Source: Hawksworthiomyces lignivorus (taxonomy: Eukaryota > Ascomycota > Sordariomycetes > Ophiostomatales > Ophiostomataceae). From it: a DNA stretch of 64,000 bases. The notes under the pieces are model-generated. The model did not search any database. It had not been told where the DNA came from and worked only from the letters and a program-made list of their open reading frames with translations. Location of the stretch: the NCBI GenBank assembly GCA_002917075.1, contig NTMA01000020.1:62001-126000 (forward strand), read 5' to 3'. Both the position numbers and the translations under genes were made by a program. This document shows positions 31,492-42,700 of this stretch, one piece after another (position 1 is the first letter of the stretch; each line of letters begins with the position of its first letter).

Positions 31492-32163
31492 CGAATACAA
31501 TCAGCAGAAAGGCTACTTCTCAAGTTAAAATTTTCTTTGTTTCTTTTCTCGGTACTTTCAGTAGCTTACGCGGGGAAGCTTTGTGGCGGGGGCATGCATA
31601 ATCTTACGAGGAGATTATTTTCTAAGACGGGGCCTGTCGTATTAGTTTGCTGGGAGAGCATTGTAACCGGCATGGAAAAAAAATATATATATATATCTAG
31701 TTGTTGAAAAAATGCTACTATTAAAAGTGACGGGAAGTGACATTAGCAGCTTCAAGCATCTTTTTAGATGTACCACAGTCTGTCAAAAAGAACCATTTGT
31801 CTTCCCAATTAATAGCTTTTGATTGTCTACGAAGACTTCTAGTATTCAAAAGACTGGCGATCACCCAAAAGTTGTCTGGCATGGAAGCTTATTTGATGCA
31901 TCCTGCCACGGTTCCTGTAAAGACTGGAGCAGAGTTGAAGATCTTAAATAGTAAAAGCTATGAAAGAGTAAGTCGCATTCCTAGCTTCGGTTCTCATCAT
32001 GGGTAGATCAATGCTAGAGTAACTCGTGCACTACGCTATATATGTGAGCTGTGCAAAATTCAAGCTAGGGCCTTATATTTCAATTCGAAATCCTAAAAGT
32101 TCGTTTAGACCATAGCAATTATTATTGCAAGTCATAGCCTAGTCATCCTGATGCAGGTGACTC
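31492..32163. other. AT-rich intergenic, no gene seen
   Basis: Includes a short TA microsatellite (about 31682-31696). No supported gene. Confidence 0.45.
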
Positions 32164-33229
32164 TCATAGGAGCGCGTCGAGGTATTTGAACTCATCGTGG
32201 TTCTGATCTCGAACACCTATCATACCCGAAAAGCCACTATCATAGGCAGTGTCGTAACGGATCAATATACCCGCCTTCCCTGCGAGTTTAACAAGCTCAA
32301 GATGAGATTCAGACAAGCCTGTCCGCCCCAGGAAGACACCCCAAAATGCATTCCGCAGGCTATCCACATCCTCGAACCATGTCCATCCGCCAGAATCCAT
32401 CATACCGAGGGCGTTCTCTAGCGCGTACAGTGCAAAGCCAAATGGCAAAATACTTAAATCAGGCCAGTCTACAATCCCGGTGATTAAACCGCTGTCATCG
32501 TCGACTAGAATGTTCATCTCATTAAGATCGCCGTGTGTAAGAACGAGTGGATAAGCCCCGTCAAAGAGAGCTGGTAGGGCGGTTTGGACTTCTATAAGGG
32601 TCTGTTGGAAACGTTCCGGGAGAGCTTGGGTTAAATATTCAAATCTTGAGTAACACTCAGTACGAATAGTAGATATATCGCTCAATTTTGAATCTTTAGA
32701 TGTGCCGTGCTGCCATGATTTGGAGAAGAAGCTTTTGTTATTAACAGCTAGCAAACTTTTTAGAAAAAAAATAAAAATAAAAATAAGAAAGAAGAAGAGC
32801 TGATCAAACATACCTTGCTAAACTGCGTACCATGTTAAGTCTCTTGCTATGAGCAAAAGAGAAACGCGCAAAAATATAGTTCTCTCCAGGAAGCCTGTCC
32901 ATCTCGTACATGGCCAGCTTTGGCCTTTTCGGATCGCCAATTCAGCCCAGCTCAGAACAATTAGGCACAATATCTCCATACATGTTTTTAGCCAAAGCCA
33001 GCATCTTCATGTCCAACAAAGAATCTCCCTCTCGAAATTGGACAATCTTGTTCTCTTTGGATCCTACAATTACGGTATAGTTGGTCAAACCTTGAATATT
33101 CGTAGGCTTGGCTTGTCCTCCGTATCTTTGGAGAACCATTTCGTCGCAGTGTTTTCTGGATACTGATGGCGCAACTTTGGAGAAAAAGATCTCGATAGCA
33201 TTTTCAAGAGAATAGACGACAACAGGCAT
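32164..33229 (-). pseudogene. aminoglycoside-phosphotransferase-family (APH) kinase-like gene with one in-frame TGA
   Basis: Two exons, 33229-32814 and 32755-32164, form a phase-consistent frame of 336 codons, interrupted only by a TGA at 32942-32944 (SELG-stop-IGDPKRPKLAMYEMD). The second exon carries the kinase catalytic loop LTHGDLNEMNILVDD and the metal-binding ITGIVDWPDLS, both intact, followed by the usual small C-terminal lobe. The fungal APH/choline-kinase-like family (PF01636) phosphorylates unknown small molecules and is not evidence of drug resistance. The 58-nt intron is T-rich with donor GTATGT and acceptor AAAAAG. The lesion could be CGA-to-TGA or TGG-to-TGA, or a sequencing error. 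Everything else looks functional, so loss would be recent. Confidence 0.8.
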
Positions 33230-33589
33230 AGTTAATTGATATGCAATCGTCGTATATAGTGCTTATTACGTGAAATGGTGGTTGAGGATATAACATAAAA
33301 CAAGTTGAATTTCTCTTTTTTTTTAATTCAAAAAAAAAAATTAAAGCACCGGCAACACAAGACACTGCACAGATACAGTACGGAGTACACAGTTGCACCT
33401 CTTGAGCCGAAACTAGCACTGTGGTATCACGTGCGTTGCCCATAATAGAGAGTGGAAATAGGTGGAAGTACTCGTAATCTACATGTACAGTACTAACATT
33501 AAACCGGAATTGGGCGTTGATAAGGAGAATCTGCCCATTGAGGCTCAAAAAAAAACTACTCTACACCTATCATATGTCCGTTAGCGCAT
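33230..33589. other. intergenic upstream of the APH gene
   Basis: AT-rich with poly-T/A runs near 33315-33345 and a TACGGAGTA 9-mer at 33379-33387. No gene. Confidence 0.4.
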
Positions 33590-33710
33590 GCAAACTTTGT
33601 ACACGTATAGATAAATAGTGAGGCAATTAGGCGTAGACCACTTAGTTGGGCTGAATCAACAAGACAATGCATTCTCCACAACTGCGCTGACAGCCGTGCC
33701 TAGTCAGGGG
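33590..33710 (+). repeat. dispersed repeat family 4, partial copy a
   Basis: Aligns with the right half of 44540-44755 and of 53930-54105. Shared: AATAGTGAGGCAATTAGGCG, CTGAATCAACA and GCGCTGACA. Only the 3' half of the family is present. Confidence 0.6.
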
Positions 33711-34043
33711 ATCCCGATTTCTCCGGTTTTCCTACTTCCGAATTTGTACCTGCTGGCGCTTCCTTTCGACATTCCCGCTTTGTAGGCGATGGCAATCTGA
33801 GTTTAAGCAACTTGTACGAGAGCGGCATTACCCTTGGGTGTTCGTCGCCCACCAAGATTATTATATAGAAGTACCGTGTGGTGACATTCGGTCTATGGTG
33901 ACAATGCTGACCAAAGTTGGCTCCCATGCGACAGTCTAACTGCTTCCTGCAGAATAAACCGTTTTTTGTTGTCGCAAACCCACCATTTTCACCATCATCC
34001 GCTTCCTCTCTCTCCTAATTAAAAGCATCTATTTCCACGGACA
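33711..34043. other. upstream region of the hydrolase-NACHT gene
   Basis: No gene seen; likely promoter of the STAND gene that starts at 34044. Confidence 0.35.
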
Positions 34044-37000
34044 ATGCACACCCCAATCCTAGATACCGGAATTTCCGTTGTCTATGAGCCGGAGAACAGC
34101 TCTCCGGTTGTAGAGTGAGTGCTTCGTTGCGGCAAACCAAATCCATGCCTAGCGACAAGGAACTGAATATTAGACGACTAGCATCATATTTGTCCATGGA
34201 TTGCAAGGACATCCGTACAAAACTTGGACTTGCACCAAGGCTCCTTCTACACCAATACCGCCCACGTCTAATCAAGCAGGGGCGTCGGAAGACGGCAAAG
34301 ACAAGCATAAGAAGATCTTGCACCGTGTGGTGCCGCTGCTTGCACGAAAATCATTAGAAAAATCTGGGCTCGAGAGGGAGCTGACTCACAAGAATCCTGC
34401 AGCATACCGCAAGGGCAGCTGCCCGCCTGTATTTTGGCCCGCTGATCTGCTTCCGACGGAATGCCCAAATTCACGTATTCTCATGTACGGATACGATACC
34501 AAGATAACAAAGTACATAACCGGAGCAGCGAACAAAAATAGCATCTTCTCGCATAGCAAGGATCTCTTGTTTACACTGAGTAGAGAAATATCATCTTATA
34601 GTCGTCCTCTGATATTTGTTGCTCATAGCCTTGGTGGGATCATCGTCAAAGAAGTAGGTAGAGCTTGTCGTGTTTGCAAGTTACGGCCCTTGCTAACTAC
34701 ATCTTCTAGATGCTAGCGAGGTCCTCAGAATCGACAGAAGTCGAGCTTAGAAGCATCGTTGAGTCAACTGTCGCGGTTGTCTTTCTCGGGACACCTCATC
34801 GGGGCAGCCCAGAACTTGCTGCACTTGGCGAATGGATGCGGTCCGTCGTCAGCACTTTGCGTATGGTGACGTCGTCCGCTATTCTTGATGCTCTTGGTCT
34901 AAAGACCACGGATCTAGAGCGGGCGCAGGAGACATTCTCTGGGCTCTGGCAGAAATACAACTTCCGAGTGAAGACATTCCAAGAGGGTCTCGGTCTGACA
35001 GCAGTCAATCTCGGTGTACTGGGAAACAAAGTTGTGCCGGATTATTCCTCGCTCATTGGAGACCAGCGCGAACGTTCTGAGACCATCCAAGCCAACCATA
35101 TGGACATGTGTCGTTTTGTCGGAACTGATGACCCGAATTACCGTAAAGTCGCTGGAGAGCTTTGTTTAATATATCGCTCAATCGTGGAATTAAATACACA
35201 GAAAATCCATCAGAATCCGTGTATGCCGGGGCATGGAGCAATGCTTCGCATCGCTTCTCTGACAAAATTATCCGAAGAGGCCGAGAAGGATAAAAAGACA
35301 GAGGAGGCATGCTTACGATCTCTATGGTTTCCAAGTATGAACAAATGCCATCTAAATATCGAGAAACCGGCTGATCAAACATGTCTTTGGCTTTTTGAAC
35401 ATAAGGCGTATCAGGATTGGTTTAATAGTCGCGATCGAGATAAGCATTACGGCCTTCTTTGGTTAAAAGGGAAGCCTGGTACGGGGAAATCGGTCCTCAT
35501 GAAAGAAGCTTTCCATCGAGCTGCGCTGGGGCAAGATATATCTGATTATCGGACTGCCGCCTTCTTCTTCAATGCCAAAGGGTATGAGTTAGACCACTCG
35601 CCACTTGGACTTTGCCGGTCTTTGCTCTATCAACTTTTACCAAGACACCGACAGCTACTTCAGAGTTTTATTAAGACTTGGGTTGCCAGAAACGTGTACT
35701 GTGGAGACAGTGGAGAAATGAGTTCACCTTGGCAAGAAGCGGAACTTAGAACTTTGTTTTGGTCAATGGCTGTTCAACAATCAACCAAGAGAACACTCAT
35801 TTTCATTGATGGCCTCGATGAGTGTGATTCGGGAAGTATGCGGTCTGAAGTCTATTTCTGGCGAAAAATTACGAAATTAGCTTATGATACAGGAGTCCAT
35901 TTAAATGTCTGTCTTTGTAGCAGATACTTCCCAGGTGTCACTGTGAACGACTATCAGGAAATAGCTATAGAGAATTACAACAGCCAGGACATTGCACTCT
36001 ATGTGGAGCAGAAGCTTAAACTCGGAATTCCACGCACGGAATTAAAATGGGAACTTTTAAAAGACAAAATTCTAAGCAAATCCGCCGGGGTATTTCTTTG
36101 GGTAGCTCTTGTGGTGGACGATATCCTTAGCAAGTATGATTACGGAAATACTTTACCATATTTACTGAGACAGCTTGATGTTTTACCGGAAGCGCTCGAG
36201 ACTTTATTTTCTGAGATGTTTCTTTCTCTCGGCCCAGAAGCGAGGCAGTTGACTGTTCGACTCTTCCAGTGGGCTATTCTAGCAGCCAAGCCCCTCCGTC
36301 TTCAAGAATGGCACCACATAATGGCATTCATTAGACGACCAACACCATCATCCTTGCATGCGTGGCGTATGTCAGACAATTTCATTGAGAACGATGGCCA
36401 GCTTGAGAAGCAGATTAGGAGTGTCTCGAAAGGCCTCATCGAGGTGAAGACTATGACAGAAGAGCTACAAAACGAAGACTTCGAAACCATATCCATATGT
36501 GCTGGAGCAGGATCTCTTAACCTCGAACAAGGTGGAACCCGGGTGGTTCAAGTCATCCATGAATCCGTGCGACAGTTCTTCTTGCAAAACAACGGATTCT
36601 CTGTCCTTGATCCGAGCTTTGAATCCAATCCTGTTGGTTACGGCCATCTATCAATAATGGCCACATGTCTAGACTACCTCAATATTACAGAATTGGACGC
36701 TCTTGTTCAAGCCCGAACTCGGACAAAGCAACGCGAGAAAGATCAATCAAGAGAAAAAGATTCGATAAGCATCAAATCATACAACGTATCTCATCCATCA
36801 TCCTCAACTTCTAGTGATGTCTCGAGCTGTCACGGTTCTGAAGTTGAGAAGAGACGTGGAATTCTTATACCCTTGTCTCCCGGACGTTTTAAACAAACAA
36901 AACGTAAATCTTACGATAAAAGTCCATTGTCATCTAACATAACGATGGAAAGTGAGGCGAATGAGTCCTCTACTTTTAAAATTCTCAAAAGCGCAGCCGA

Positions 37001-38063
37001 CAAAGCTCCACGAATCAACATTACTCATTGGTTAGAGACAACACAGTTTATTGTAGATCAGGTCTACGATAATAGCTCGCCATGCAATTCCACCACACAA
37101 TTCTCACATTCATATCAGTCTCAAGTGCTTGAAGACTACCCTGCTCTTCTCTCGTACGCCACCTTCGAGTTGTTCACCCACGCTCAACTGGCTGATAGGG
37201 AAGGCATGGATCCGAGTCCAATTGTCAATCGCCTTAGGGAGAAGAAGATCTGGGCTCGCTGGGTAGCACTCAGAGAACATCTACCTCAAGGAATTAAGCT
37301 CCTTCACTACGCCGCTGACCGAGGCCTTTCTTCATGGGTCAGAAACATCTCTAGCGATTCCAAGACCGCCAACTGGAACCCATTAATGCGGTTAGAGCAT
37401 GTTGACACTGCGATAGACTCGCTACTTAAACAAGAGCATAAAGCTCCAGGCTCTCCGGAGTATACTAGATCAAAACCAATAGCCGGTAAGATGGACATTT
37501 TCTGACATATTCTGAGTAAAGACACTGACGTAGTCATAGAGGAACCCCTACCTAGAATTGTTCCAGCCTTCTGGAAGGATCTAGAAACAATGGCTGCCCT
37601 CAAGTTTTTAAATCAGGCTATTGAGGATCAAACCCAAATATCTCAGATGTTCGACTTTGATGAAGAGGGAAGCGACTCCGATAGTGTGGCAAGTTTTGGT
37701 TCTGCAGGTAGCCATACAGGAAGCGTTCTCGGTAGAAGTCATGTGTGCGACTTAAACGCAACAAGAGCTGCAACAACAGGCGACCCGGAAAAGTATAACG
37801 AATGCGTCAAAATGGTAACAAAGGCCGCTCAACATACCGGTTATACAAGAACCGCAGACAGGACGGATTTAATACATATTTGGGACGAAATCATCTGTCA
37901 ACACTACCGTCTCGTCCGGAATGTTGTCGATGCTGTCTCTCCCACGGACGTTGCGGATTGGGTAAGGCATGCTGGCACGTACTTCCAAACCATGGATGAT
38001 GGAGCCCCAGAAAACGCTCTATCCTACCAGATCATTCATTGGCCTGGCCTCCGTTCTTATTGA
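34044..38063 (+). pseudogene. STAND protein with SesB-type alpha/beta-hydrolase plus NACHT, in-frame TGA near the 3' end
   Basis: Exons 34044-34114, 34182-34653 and 34710 onward; introns of 67 and 56 nt keep phase. The start MHTPILDTGI leads into VDIIFVHGLQGHPYKTW, a PGAP1/SesB-like serine hydrolase: nucleophile FVAHSLGGIIV (S173), VVFLGTPHRGS, and His in IQANHMDM (H311). The NACHT has GKPGTGKS (435-442) and LIFIDGLDEC (544-553), then a winged-helix part ending RVVQVIHESVRQFF. After 1112 aa the frame meets TGA at 37503-37505 (GKMDIF-stop-HILSKDTD), yet the same frame stays open and protein-like to 38063 (PRIVPAFWKDLETMAALKF), and further pieces continue out of frame to about 38340. Such proteins sit in fungal incompatibility/immunity networks. 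I read it as full-length until recently; 1112 residues may still be made. Confidence 0.85.
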
Positions 38064-38340
38064 TGTTCTAGTCGAGATGACTAAAACATCGCACGCAAAC
38101 TTTCGTCTTGATCCCAATTGTCGGCGCTGGTGTCTACCAGCTTCTCTTGACCCCAATTAAACAAGATCGGCCATTTGATCCACTTCTACCAGTCGCGTCC
38201 TCACGAAGAGGACGGGAAAATGGCGGCCGAATTGAGGCAATTCCGAATATAGAGTCTGATTTCGATTTAGATCAGTATCGGTGCCGGAACGGCATACGCT
38301 GTCTCAAGTACTCTGGCCCCACCGTATCATTGTATTCTTA
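38064..38340 (+). pseudogene. out-of-frame 3' remnant of the hydrolase-NACHT gene
   Basis: Downstream of 38063 two other plus frames carry protein-like text that seems to continue the same gene: SFIGLASVLIDVLVEMTK (about 38020-38085) and then PFDPLLPVASSRRGRENGG (about 38170-38230). This suggests further indels in the C-terminal region. No ankyrin, WD or TPR repeats are recognisable. Confidence 0.4.
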
Positions 38341-38786
38341 GTTGGTTCGTGAATATAGTGTGCAATGCAGAGGGGTACAATCATTCACCCTGTACATAGC
38401 ATTTTGGATAGATTAAATTGGTGTGCTTGCTTGGCAGCGTCTGGTGAGCTCTTTATACCTACGAAATTCACGTGCTATTAAGTAGCTGAGCAACTGGTTG
38501 AAGAGTACCTATTAAGTTCAGGTGGGTTAGAGCTATTAATTCAGACGGCAGAAATCAGCCAAGGAGGCAGTCTGAGGGAGAAGCCCTCTCCAATAGCAGT
38601 GTATACAGTGCAAAGTATATAAGGATCACCAGATAGGAATGTGTCTGCTTTTTCTCTCTTGTTAGAGATTAGACATACATGAGATAGTAATAAGAAACGC
38701 TTAAGTGGAATGTTAAAATCAAGCAATATGATAGGCTTACATTGTTAGGATATAGTACTGATCTTCCGCTTCCCTATCCAAGCGGA
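38341..38786. other. AT-rich intergenic, no gene seen
   Basis: No supported gene or repeat partner, except a short match (CTTAAGTGGAATGT) to 29395-29408 that is too small to interpret. Confidence 0.4.
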
Positions 38787-39155
38787 CAGCGCAAGGCGCC
38801 CAATATTTACACAGGATATTTCATTTTTACACAGGTTTTTAGTCAGCATATAATCCACCAATTGCTCTGAATCGGGAAGGGGTTAATTGCCCAAGTCTAC
38901 CTATTATTTTCTGTCTGATCCAGTCTAAGTAGGTACGCAGTTATCTGCTCTTTCCTCCATTGAATCTTCCCCCAAAACGCGATACGGTCGTACTGCCTCA
39001 TATTGTAGTTGTGAAAAAACTGTACAGTGCTCTCTGCTATAATGTAGAGACAGGTTTTTGAACTTATTAGGCAATTAGTGGATCATATGCTGATTAAAAA
39101 CCTATGTGAAAATAAAATAATAACCTGTGTAAATATTGGGCACCATAGCACAATG
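38787..39155. mobile_element. MITE/foldback element with inverted repeats of about 85 bp
   Basis: The left end (38787-38873) and the reverse complement of the right end (39066-39155) align almost throughout: CCAATATTTACACAGG, then TTTTTACACAGGTTTTTAG against TTTTCACATAGGTTTTTAA, then TCAGCATATAATCCACCAAT against TCAGCATATGATCCACTAAT. The outermost bases begin CAGCGC on the left and CATTGTGC on the right. The interior of about 190 bp has no coding frame. This is the structure of a non-autonomous DNA transposon. Clear target-site duplications were not identified. It sits directly against a copy of dispersed repeat family 3 at 39152. Confidence 0.8.
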
Positions 39156-39290
39156 GGTGTATTTAATAAACGAGGAGGTATTTTGCTACTTCCGGTCCAA
39201 AGAGCTTAGGCAGCGAAAGAAGACAAATGATGTGAGAAGGCAAATGCAGGACATGAATCTTAAGCTTCATATGTTACTCATTTTCTGAGA
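39152..39290 (+). repeat. dispersed repeat family 3, copy b
   Basis: Partner of 31354-31491. Adjacent to, or cut by, the right end of the foldback element, so the element may have inserted into or beside this repeat. Confidence 0.6.
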
Positions 39291-39760
39291 TGAAGAATAA
39301 ATCAGAAGAGGAGCTAATGTTTCTCAAGCAAACCACACCTAGGCACACTGCTGTGGCCGCCAGGATGACCAGCATTCGCAACAGGGAACTATAGGCTGCA
39401 AACTTATTATTGATTGGCTCCACCATCGTGGAATTCGATCCTCAAAAGCAACAGAAGGCAACATAAGTAGCATCGTCTTTTCCAACACTTGCCAACTATT
39501 CCAGGGGAACCTAGTACACAACTTCACTTGAATGTAAACACAGTTTCGCGTGGAAGCGTTATCTGGAATGTTTGCCTCGAGTTAAAAGTTGAGTATCTCG
39601 GGCTTCCCCCTTCTGCCGCGGTATATTACGGTAATTCTTAGCATAATAAATTCAGAGACGAACTATACGTTAAATACTATATAGCTATGCTCTTGTTATC
39701 TTAACGCACCTGCTATTTTCTGTCGGTCTATCATCTCTAGATGGCCTTCTATAGCAGGGC
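39291..39760. other. intergenic, 3' flank of the ankyrin STAND gene
   Basis: No supported gene. Confidence 0.4.
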
Positions 39761-42700
39761 TTACTGTGCGGCGACGGCGGCGGTATTAATATGAGCCCCT
39801 GATGCTAACAGCTTCTCCACAACATCTAGATGGCCACCTTCAGCCGCTGTTTGCAGCGCAGTAGAGCCATGCTCGGCGGCGGCGGCAGCATTAACATCGG
39901 CCCCTGATGCTAACAGCTTCTCCACAACATCTAGATGGCCTCCTCCAGCTGCTGCTTGCAGTGCAGTCTGACCGCCGTAGGTGGCCGCGGGAGCATTAAT
40001 ATCGGCCCCTATTGCTAACAGCTTCTCGACTACCTCTAGATGGCCTCCTTCAGCAGCTGCTTGCAGTGCAGTCAAGCCGTACTCAGAAGCAGCGGCAGCA
40101 TTAATATCAGCTCCTGCTGTTAGCAGCTTTTCGACTACCTCTAGATAGCCTCCCGCAGCTGCTGCTTGCAGTGCAGTCTGGCCAGCGTTGGCGGCAGCGC
40201 CATTAACATCGGCCTCTGCTGCTAACAGCTTCTCGACTACTTCAAGATGACCTCCTCCAGCTGCCGATTGCAGTGCAGTCCGGCCACCGTAGCCGGCAGC
40301 AACATTAACATTGGCTCCTGCTCTTACCAACTTCTCGACTACCTCGAGATGACCTCCTCCAGCTGCTGATTGCAGCGCCGTCCGGCCACCATGGCCGGGG
40401 ACATTAACATCGACTCCTGCTGCTAATAACTTGTCAACTACCTCGATATGACCGCCTCCAGCTGCTCTTTGTAGTGCAGGCCGACCGCCATAGCCGACAG
40501 CGGCATTAACATCGGCTCCTGCTGTTATCAACTTCTCGACTATCTCAAGATGACCTCCACCAGCTGCTGCTTGAAGTGCAGTTTGCCCAGCATAGCCGGC
40601 AGCGGCGGCTGTATTGACATCGGCTCCTGCTAATAATAGCTTCTCGCTCACTTTTAGATAACCTCCTCTAGCTGCCGCTTGCAGTGCAGTCTGGCCATTG
40701 TAGGCAGCAGCAGCATTAACATCGGCCCCTGCCGCTAACAACTTCTCGACTACCTCTAGATGACCTCCTCCAGCTGCTGCTTGCAGCGCGGTCCAGCCAT
40801 AGCCAGTGGCGGCAGGAGCATTAACGTCGGCCAGAGCTAATAGCAGCTTCTCTACTATCTTTAGATAGCCTTCTCCAGCTGCTCTTTGCAGTGCAGTCAG
40901 GCCATCTTTGCCGGTAGCATTAACATCGGCTCCTGATGCTAACAGCTTCTCAACTACCTCTAGGTGACCTCCTCCAGCTGCTTTTTGTAGTGCAGTCTGG
41001 CCATCGTGGGCAGTGGCGGCATTAACATCGGCCCCTGATGCTAACAGCTTCTCAACTATCTCTAGATGACCCACTCTAGCTGCTATATGCAGTACAGTCT
41101 GGTGATTGGGGATGGGGGTGGCATTAACGTCGGCCCCCGCTGCTAACAGCTCCTCGACTACCTCCAGATGGCCTCTTTCAGCTGCAGCTTGCAGCGCAGT
41201 CCAGTCATAGCCAGCGGTAGCGACGGCATTAACATCGGCTCCTGCTACCAGTAATAACTTGACGACAGGCACGTGCCCATTTTGGGCAGCATACCACAAC
41301 GGCCCTCGGTGTTGAGTATCCTTTAGATTCGTACTTCGACCTAGTTTAAGGAGTGTATCTGTGGCATTGTTCAGTCCAAAGTATGCTGCCAGATGTAGGC
41401 CTGTCATTTCTTTAGGGTCTTGAATGTACCCCAAGTACAACGAGTATTCATAAACAGCCATTAGTGCTTGAGTTGACGCTTCCACCTTAGCTTTATCTTC
41501 AAGAAAGTCTATAACCACTTGACTTTGTTTCATCCTTGCGAGCATGATGTCCCCAGTTACGCGCAGCATAGTCGTAAAGCGGATTTGATTGCAGCCGCTC
41601 CTCAAGTTGTTGGCTCGTTTCACAAGATCCGGTCTTGAAAACACTAAATGAGAGGTAGGTAACGCAAACTGTCGTGATCATAGCTTCTGCGTCTGGAAAC
41701 CATTGTTTCCGTATCTGCTCAAAGTATTGTTGCGTTGTGTAGTGAACTAACCGGATGATACCACTTTCTTTGTCTACCGTAACCAATCCAGCACATACAG
41801 AGACCATATCTTCAGCCTCTGGAAGGTTCTCTTCGTCAAGTTCTGGGTCGCCGACTTCTACAGCAAGCGCATGCTGAAGTTCCACGGTGGTAAGTGGTCT
41901 CCTTGCGCACGTGATCCACGACAATACTTGCTTAGCGAGTTTTTCTTGGTCACTGATCTGCCCTTCAATACGTTCCATTGCGTCGTTATATGCATGATGG
42001 TATGCTTCCGAACCTGTGGGTAATTTTGCGAGCGCGGTTCGAACAGTTTTGGGGGATGTTTTCCCGATTAGCGAGCTAAGGCAAAGCTGGGCAAGTAGAA
42101 ACATGCCGTCAACAGCACCAACGATCCTAGCTCGGATTTCTTCTTGGAGACTCGAATTCTTTTGGACAAAAGACGGTAGTTGCGATATATGGCCGTCGAT
42201 GTATTTACGAACATCTAGCTCAGTGGCGCGAATATCTAGCGATACGCTCTCTTCGAATTTGGCCGTAATCTCCGGGATAAATCTAGAAGTCGTAAAGAAA
42301 TTTAATCCGCATTTTGTCTGAAGGCTGAAAATCTCAGAGAGGAATTTCGAGCGGCAGCCACCAGACGCTTGACATTCGTCGAGGGCGTCGACAATGATAA
42401 AGACCCTCGAATATAGAGCGGCGACGACCTGTAGAGTTTTTGAAAATTGCTCAACTGATGGCCGCGTTCGCCTATCCTTATGGCATTCGTAGAGGGCTTT
42501 CACACTTTCTGGCAGAAAATTCTGTTGTCTAGCCAGCTGTTTCAATAAATTAGCGAGGAGATCTTCGGCTTTCTGCTCGTCTTGTCGGCGGAAGTCGCAG
42601 TAGATATATGCGACTCCAATGCGCTCGTCGTTCTGAAATCGTGTATGGAGATCGTCGACAACAACGGAAGCCAGTATTGTCTTCCCTGCTCCAGGAATGC

